DNA of 10,000 bases, taken from assembly GCA_020216985.1 (NCBI GenBank), contig JAIWOH010000146.1, positions 1 through 10,000 of the forward strand, written 5' to 3'. The notes below the pieces were generated by a model. That model did not search any database and was not told where the DNA came from. It was given only the letters and a program-made list of their open reading frames with translations. The translations under genes and the position numbers were made by a program. Below, piece by piece: positions 6,515 to 10,000 of this stretch (positions are counted from its first letter, which is position 1; the number at the start of each line of letters is the position of its first letter). The stretch comes from Nitrospira sp. GTDB lineage: Bacteria > Nitrospirota > Nitrospiria > Nitrospirales > Nitrospiraceae.

Positions 6515-7474
6515 TCAAGAGACCTGATTGGGAGCAGGCCTGCCGTTCAGCACCGCCTCGATGTTATCGAGGCAGATTTTCCCCATTCGGATGCGAGTTT
6601 CCAGAGTCGCCGATCCGAGATGCGGCAGCAGCACGACGTTCGGGAGTCCGATAAGTCCTGGGTGGACAAGAGGCTCCTGCTCATAGACATCCAATCCAGC
6701 ACCGGCAATGATCCCGGTTTTGAGAGCCACGACCAAGGCTTCCTCATCCACCACCGGTCCGCGAGCGGTATTGATGAGGATCGCGGTTGGTTTCATGCGA
6801 CTCAGTTCACGAGCGCCGATCAGATGGCGAGTCGATTCGGTGAGCGGCACGTGGAGCGAGACGAAGTCGGCTTCGGCCAGCACTTCATCGAGCGGGCGAC
6901 GTTCCCACGAAAAGCCGGGAGGAGACGCAACAGACCGACGGCTCTCGTACAGGACTCTCATCCGGAATCCCTGAGCCCGCTGAGCGACGGCCTGACCGAT
7001 CCGTCCCATGCCGATGATGCCCAGGGTTTTGCCCGCAAGGTCTGCTCCCAAAAGCTGTGTCGGTGCCCAGCCCCGCCAAGTGCCGGTCCGTACCCAACGG
7101 TCTCCCTCTACGACGCGGCGGGCCACGGATAGCATCAGAGCCCAGGCGAGGTCCGCCGTCGCGTCGGTTAGGACATCCGGTGTATTGGTCACGACGATGC
7201 CACGAGCCTTGGCGGCGGCGAGATCGATGTTGTTGTAGCCCACCGCGTAATTGGCCAGGATCTTCAGTTTCATGGCGTGGCTCAACAGGTCCGCATTGAT
7301 TGAGTCGCTGAGCATGCAGATAACCGCGTCGGCCTCGGCAAATCCAGTGCGAAGTTCATCCGAGGTCGGGATCGCACCGTCAGCCGGCTCGGTCACCAGG
7401 CGGTACCGTTCACGGAGGGCCGCCATGATAGGGGCGGGGAGCAGGCGAGTGACGTACACGGTTGGAAGGGGCAT
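6515..7474 (-). CDS. D-2-hydroxyacid dehydrogenase, glyoxylate/hydroxypyruvate reductase type
   Basis: NAD(P)H-dependent cytoplasmic enzyme interconverting a 2-oxoacid and a D-2-hydroxyacid, most likely glyoxylate to glycolate and/or hydroxypyruvate to D-glycerate. From the ATG at 7474 it has 319 residues, normal for GyaR/GRHPR. The Rossmann motif GMGRIG is at 155-160. The catalytic set is complete: Arg238 in NTARGP, Glu267 in YEQEP and His285 in LLPHLGSAT. The substrate-side segment YAVGYNNIDL (77-86) and TNTPDVLTDATADL (96-109) are typical of this subgroup. After the second Rossmann strand the residues are YESRR, without the aspartate that favours NAD, so NADP(H) preference is likely (inference). 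An in-frame TTG directly before the ATG could add one residue. The gene converges on the TPR gene with 14 bp between stops. The FAD/Fe-S oxidase further right may act on the reverse reaction. Confidence 0.9.
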   Translation of the reverse strand: MPLPTVYVTRLLPAPIMAALRERYRLVTEPADGAIPTSDELRTGFAEADAVICMLSDSINADLLSHAMKLKILANYAVGYNNIDLAAAKARGIVVTNTPDVLTDATADLAWALMLSVARRVVEGDRWVRTGTWRGWAPTQLLGADLAGKTLGIIGMGRIGQAVAQRAQGFRMRVLYESRRSVASPPGFSWERRPLDEVLAEADFVSLHVPLTESTRHLIGARELSRMKPTAILINTARGPVVDEEALVVALKTGIIAGAGLDVYEQEPLVHPGLIGLPNVVLLPHLGSATLETRIRMGKICLDNIEAVLNGRPAPNQVS

Positions 7475-7521
7475 CAACGTCTCATCCGTTTGTTGTCGAT
7501 CGATGATGTCAACGTGGCGAG

Positions 7522-7551
7522 AGCCTAGAGGCCATTGGTCAACGAAGTCAA
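7522..7551 (-). promoter_or_regulatory. Candidate promoter of the hydroxyacid dehydrogenase
   Basis: Read on the minus strand, TTGACT (7546-7551, 5 of 6) and TAGGCT (7522-7527, 3 of 6) lie 18 bases apart. Transcription would begin near 7515, about 40 bases before the ATG at 7474. If used, this gene is expressed independently of the cupin upstream, from which it is separated by 141 bp. Confidence 0.4.
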
Positions 7552-7615
7552 GCCGTGAAGCCTACCAACTCGTAACCGATTCCATCAGCGTCTGCTCTGA
7601 GTGGGATTGGATCGG

Positions 7616-7891
7616 TCAGAGACGTTTGTAGCCATAGAGCCATCGGGACGTGGTCGCTCCCCGATTGCGGACACTGTGCCGGGCCTTGGCAGGAATGAAG
7701 AGTTCTTCGCCCACGGCAGGATGATAGATTCGCCCGGCGATCTCAAACTCGACATTGCCGCTCAGGACCATCACCAGTTCGTCCACGTCATGGATGTAGT
7801 TTTCCCATACCTGGCCCGGCGGATCAGTCCAGACATCGCAGCTAAAGCCGCGAGCCCGCCACTCGCGGCATATGGTATCGAGATCGATCAT
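7616..7891 (-). CDS. Small single-domain cupin protein
   Basis: A 91-residue protein that fits one cupin beta-barrel, with no other domain. Motif 1 is recognisable as YIHDVDELVMVLSG (32-45), with His34 and Glu38 as metal-ligand candidates; the first histidine of the usual HxH pair is Tyr32. Motif 2 is GEELFIPAKARHSVRN (61-76), with His72 as the remaining ligand. Three of four usual ligands therefore remain and a metal site is possible but altered. Such proteins range from small dioxygenases and isomerases to ligand sensors, and I cannot assign a function. I chose the ATG at 7891; an in-frame TTG at 7951 would add 20 residues, and neither has a clear ribosome site. It lies between two oxidoreductase genes and diverges from the flavoprotein. 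Confidence 0.8.
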   Translation of the reverse strand: MIDLDTICREWRARGFSCDVWTDPPGQVWENYIHDVDELVMVLSGNVEFEIAGRIYHPAVGEELFIPAKARHSVRNRGATTSRWLYGYKRL

Positions 7892-7958
7892 TGCATCTAT
7901 CTTTTTTAAGTAGCGAGAAGTCTGGATAATTTCAAGGGGGCGAGGGTTCAACCTACCA

Positions 7959-7987
7959 GGCTGTCCCGCTACTATGGCGGGACAGCC
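7959..7987. repeat. Perfect 29-bp inverted repeat in the divergent cupin/flavoprotein gap
   Basis: GGCTGTCCCGC (7959-7969) and GCGGGACAGCC (7977-7987) are exact reverse complements around a 7-base loop, TACTATG. It lies 68 bp upstream of the cupin ATG and 129 bp upstream of the flavoprotein ATG. No T-run follows on either strand, so it is not a normal terminator. It could be an operator for a dimeric regulator, a repetitive extragenic palindrome-type element, or an mRNA hairpin. The minus-strand loop reads CATAGT, a partial -10 match, with TTGTCA 15 bases upstream, which would suit an operator over a cupin promoter. That is speculative. Confidence 0.75.
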
Positions 7988-8083
7988 ACCGTGACAATGA
8001 ACAAGCCTATTGTCGAAATATGGGCGCGGACGTCATTGATAAAAACGAGTCAGAGTCGCCGCTGGCGGTTATTTCGAGCCCCC

Positions 8084-8092
8084 TGCTAGAAT
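8084..8092 (+). promoter_or_regulatory. Extended -10 promoter candidate for the FAD/Fe-S oxidoreductase
   Basis: TGCTAGAAT is a TGn extension followed by a -10 hexamer matching the consensus at 5 of 6 positions. The -35 region is poor, as is usual for extended -10 promoters. Transcription would begin near 8099, only about 18 bases before the ATG at 8117, leaving a very short leader with no Shine-Dalgarno site. Confidence 0.42.
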
Positions 8093-8116
8093 GCGCGCAC
8101 GATTCCCGCGACTCTA

Positions 8117-10000
8117 ATGACCACGCCAACGCTCATTCTTCCTGATCGTTCCCGCGCCATTGCCGCCGACCTGCGGGCTCAACTCGGCTCCGAGAAGGTC
8201 AAGGATGACCGTCCGACGATCACCGCCTACGCGGTGGATGCCGGCATCTATCGCATCGAGCCCAAGGCTGTCGTGCTGGTTGAATCGGAGGACGACATCG
8301 CGGCGACGATTCACTATGCCGCCACCCACGGGATTCCGCTCACGCCCCGCGCCGCCGGCACCAACTTGACCGGCTCGGCCATCGGCTCCGGCATCATCCT
8401 CGACGTGTCTTGCATGAACCGTATCCTGGAGGTGAATCGCGACGAATTATGGGCTCGGGTCCAGCCTGGTATCGTGCTGGCGGAACTCAATAAACAGTTG
8501 GCCAGACAGGGCCTCTTGTTTGGTCCCGATCCCTCCAGCGGTGACATGTGCAAACTGGGCGGGATGTTGGCCAACAATTCAGCCGGCCCTCATACCCTTC
8601 GATACGGATCGGTGAAGGACAATGTTCATCGACTGCGGATGTGTCTAGTCTCCGGCACCTGGCTGGATGCGCAAGCGTATCGCCTGGACGATCAAACCTT
8701 GGCATCCCTCTTGGCCACCGTCCAGCCCCTTCAGGATGTCTTGACCTTGGTTCAAACCCACGCCGATCTCATTCGCGCGAAGAAACCCACGGTCAGCAAG
8801 AACAGTTGCGGCTATAACCTGTTTGGGCTGGCTGATGGGCTGGAACAGGATCTGTTCGATCTCCCCAAACTGCTGGTCGGGAGCGAGGGAACGTTGGGAG
8901 TGATCAGCGAAGCCACGATTCGCCTGGCCCACAAGCCAACGGCCACGTTGACAGGGCTGATTCATTTCCGACGACTCGAGGAGGTGGGGGAAGCGGTTCC
9001 GCGCCTCCTTGAGCTTGAGCCCAGCGCCCTCGAAGTGATGGACGCCAATACGCTGGATCTAATCGGCCGATCCACGCATGGAATCCCATCCGATGCAGCC
9101 GCCACGTTGCTGATTGAACTCGATGCTGATTCCGCGGATCGTGAGCTCTCGGAGCGGGCCGATCGCATGGCCCGGGTCTGCCGGCCGTTTCAGCTCTCGG
9201 CGCCGATCGCCTTGGCCTTTGATCAAGAACGGCGCGAGCAACTCTGGAAGGCTCGCAAGGCCCTCTATCCCACGCTCTATCGGTACGATCCTCGAAAGAA
9301 ACCAATCAATTTTGTGGACGACGTTGTGGTCCGGGCCGAACGGATCAGCGAATTGATCCAGTATCTCGAAACCTTTTTCGCCGGTCAGCGAGTGCCGGTG
9401 GCGATCTTCGGCCACATTGGAAACGGTAACGCCCACATCGTACCGCTGCTGGACGTCAATGATTCCAATGATTTTCAGAAGATGGTTCAAGCGTACCATG
9501 ATATCCATTCGACCGTGCTCACACGGTTCGGTGGCTCGATCTGCGGCGAACACGGGGATGGGCGAATCAGGGCCGAATATGTTCGGAAGATGTTTGGCGA
9601 GGAATTGTACGAGTTGTTCGTGCAGGTGAAACGGGCCTTCGATCCAGGCAACATTCTCAATCCCGGCATCAAGATCAGCGATCGGCCGTTCACGGACCAT
9701 ATCGACTACACCAGACTATCGAAATCCTGCGCCACCTGCGCCAAGTGCAATTCGGTCTGTCCCGTGTACGACGTCTTTCAGTCTGAGGACATGAGCGCCC
9801 GTGGCTGGTTCGAAATCGTCACGGCTTCCGATTACAGTTACTTGAACTCGAAGAGGGTCGTAGAAGCCTGTTTGAACTGCAAATCCTGCCGGACGATCTG
9901 TCCTGCCGGAGTGGATGTCTCAGACCTCATTTTGAAAAAACGGGCCGAGCAGCCCAACGAATTGACCGGCTTGATCTTTCGATGGCAAGCGTCCGGAGCG
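8117..10000 (+). CDS. FAD-linked and 4Fe-4S oxidoreductase (GlcD-GlcF/YdiJ-type fusion), cut by window end
   Basis: Flavin enzyme that oxidises a 2-hydroxyacid and passes electrons through iron-sulfur clusters to an acceptor. The frame is open for 628 codons to the window end; fused relatives are about 950-1,000 residues, so the CCG-type C-terminal part is missing. Visible in order: a PP-loop FAD-binding domain with PRAAGTNLTGS (77-87), GGMLANNSAG (148-157) and VGSEGTLG (254-261); a flavin-oxidase C-terminal domain with the metal-site motif GHIGNGNAH (432-440) and GEHGDG near 477-482; then two CxxCxxCxxxCP motifs at Cys538/541/544/548 and Cys585/588/591/595 that bind two 4Fe-4S clusters. The ATG at 8117 is forced by an in-frame TAG at 8087 with no start between. 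Candidate substrates are glycolate, D-lactate or D-2-hydroxyglutarate; the sequence alone does not decide. The nearby glyoxylate-reductase-type gene favours 2-hydroxyacid metabolism. Confidence 0.93.
   Translation, partial: MTTPTLILPDRSRAIAADLRAQLGSEKVKDDRPTITAYAVDAGIYRIEPKAVVLVESEDDIAATIHYAATHGIPLTPRAAGTNLTGSAIGSGIILDVSCMNRILEVNRDELWARVQPGIVLAELNKQLARQGLLFGPDPSSGDMCKLGGMLANNSAGPHTLRYGSVKDNVHRLRMCLVSGTWLDAQAYRLDDQTLASLLATVQPLQDVLTLVQTHADLIRAKKPTVSKNSCGYNLFGLADGLEQDLFDLPKLLVGSEGTLGVISEATIRLAHKPTATLTGLIHFRRLEEVGEAVPRLLELEPSALEVMDANTLDLIGRSTHGIPSDAAATLLIELDADSADRELSERADRMARVCRPFQLSAPIALAFDQERREQLWKARKALYPTLYRYDPRKKPINFVDDVVVRAERISELIQYLETFFAGQRVPVAIFGHIGNGNAHIVPLLDVNDSNDFQKMVQAYHDIHSTVLTRFGGSICGEHGDGRIRAEYVRKMFGEELYELFVQVKRAFDPGNILNPGIKISDRPFTDHIDYTRLSKSCATCAKCNSVCPVYDVFQSEDMSARGWFEIVTASDYSYLNSKRVVEACLNCKSCRTICPAGVDVSDLILKKRAEQPNELTGLIFRWQASGA

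Noticed and set aside
6535..6544. GCAGGCCTGC palindrome near the convergent stops, as a bidirectional terminator
   Set aside because: Only 10 bp with no loop or T-run, and inside the dehydrogenase coding region; common by chance at this GC content.
7601..7909. Plus-strand open frame opposite the cupin
   Set aside because: Antisense to both conserved cupin motifs and without family character of its own.
1..10000. CRISPR array, tRNA/rRNA, insertion sequence, phage or defence system
   Set aside because: I looked for spaced direct repeats, terminal inverted repeats, transposase motifs and RNA gene signatures and saw none.

Overview
The window carries eight protein-coding genes, two of them cut by the window ends. 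They come from a moderately GC-rich, Gram-negative bacterium: lptF and lptG are only needed where lipopolysaccharide is exported to an outer membrane. The gene styles and the frequent GTG/TTG starts behind strong Shine-Dalgarno sites would suit a Nitrospira-like bacterium. That lineage is an impression from the proteins, not something the sequence proves.

Left block, minus strand, read from 3871 down to 1: lptF, lptG, a FabF-type beta-ketoacyl-ACP synthase, and an acyl carrier protein cut by the window edge. lptF and lptG overlap by one base. FabF follows 72 bp later and the ACP 192 bp after that. This is an envelope-lipid block: two lipopolysaccharide-exporter membrane subunits followed by an elongating condensing enzyme and a carrier that could work with it. 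A good sigma70-like promoter sits just upstream of lptF.

Middle block, plus strand: 3872-4218 is a divergent promoter region. It is followed by a cold-shock-domain protein (GTG start, possibly a long 5' leader), a GC-rich hairpin, and a 635-residue tetratricopeptide-repeat protein with a TTG start and a disordered linker between its repeat blocks.

Right block: a D-2-hydroxyacid dehydrogenase of the glyoxylate/hydroxypyruvate reductase type (minus strand, convergent with the TPR gene) and a small cupin (minus strand). Divergent from the cupin is a large FAD and 4Fe-4S oxidoreductase of the GlcD-GlcF/YdiJ fusion type, which runs off the right end. The reductase and the flavoprotein probably act on related 2-hydroxyacid/2-oxoacid pairs such as glycolate/glyoxylate, lactate/pyruvate or 2-hydroxyglutarate. 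The cupin/flavoprotein gap holds a perfect 29-bp hairpin-forming inverted repeat.

I see no rRNA, tRNA, CRISPR array, insertion sequence, phage gene or toxin-antitoxin pair. Most of the window is chromosomal housekeeping. The more open points are the lptFG-KAS-ACP grouping, the inverted repeat at 7959-7987, the architecture of the TPR protein, and several start sites that an ATG-biased annotation would place wrongly.
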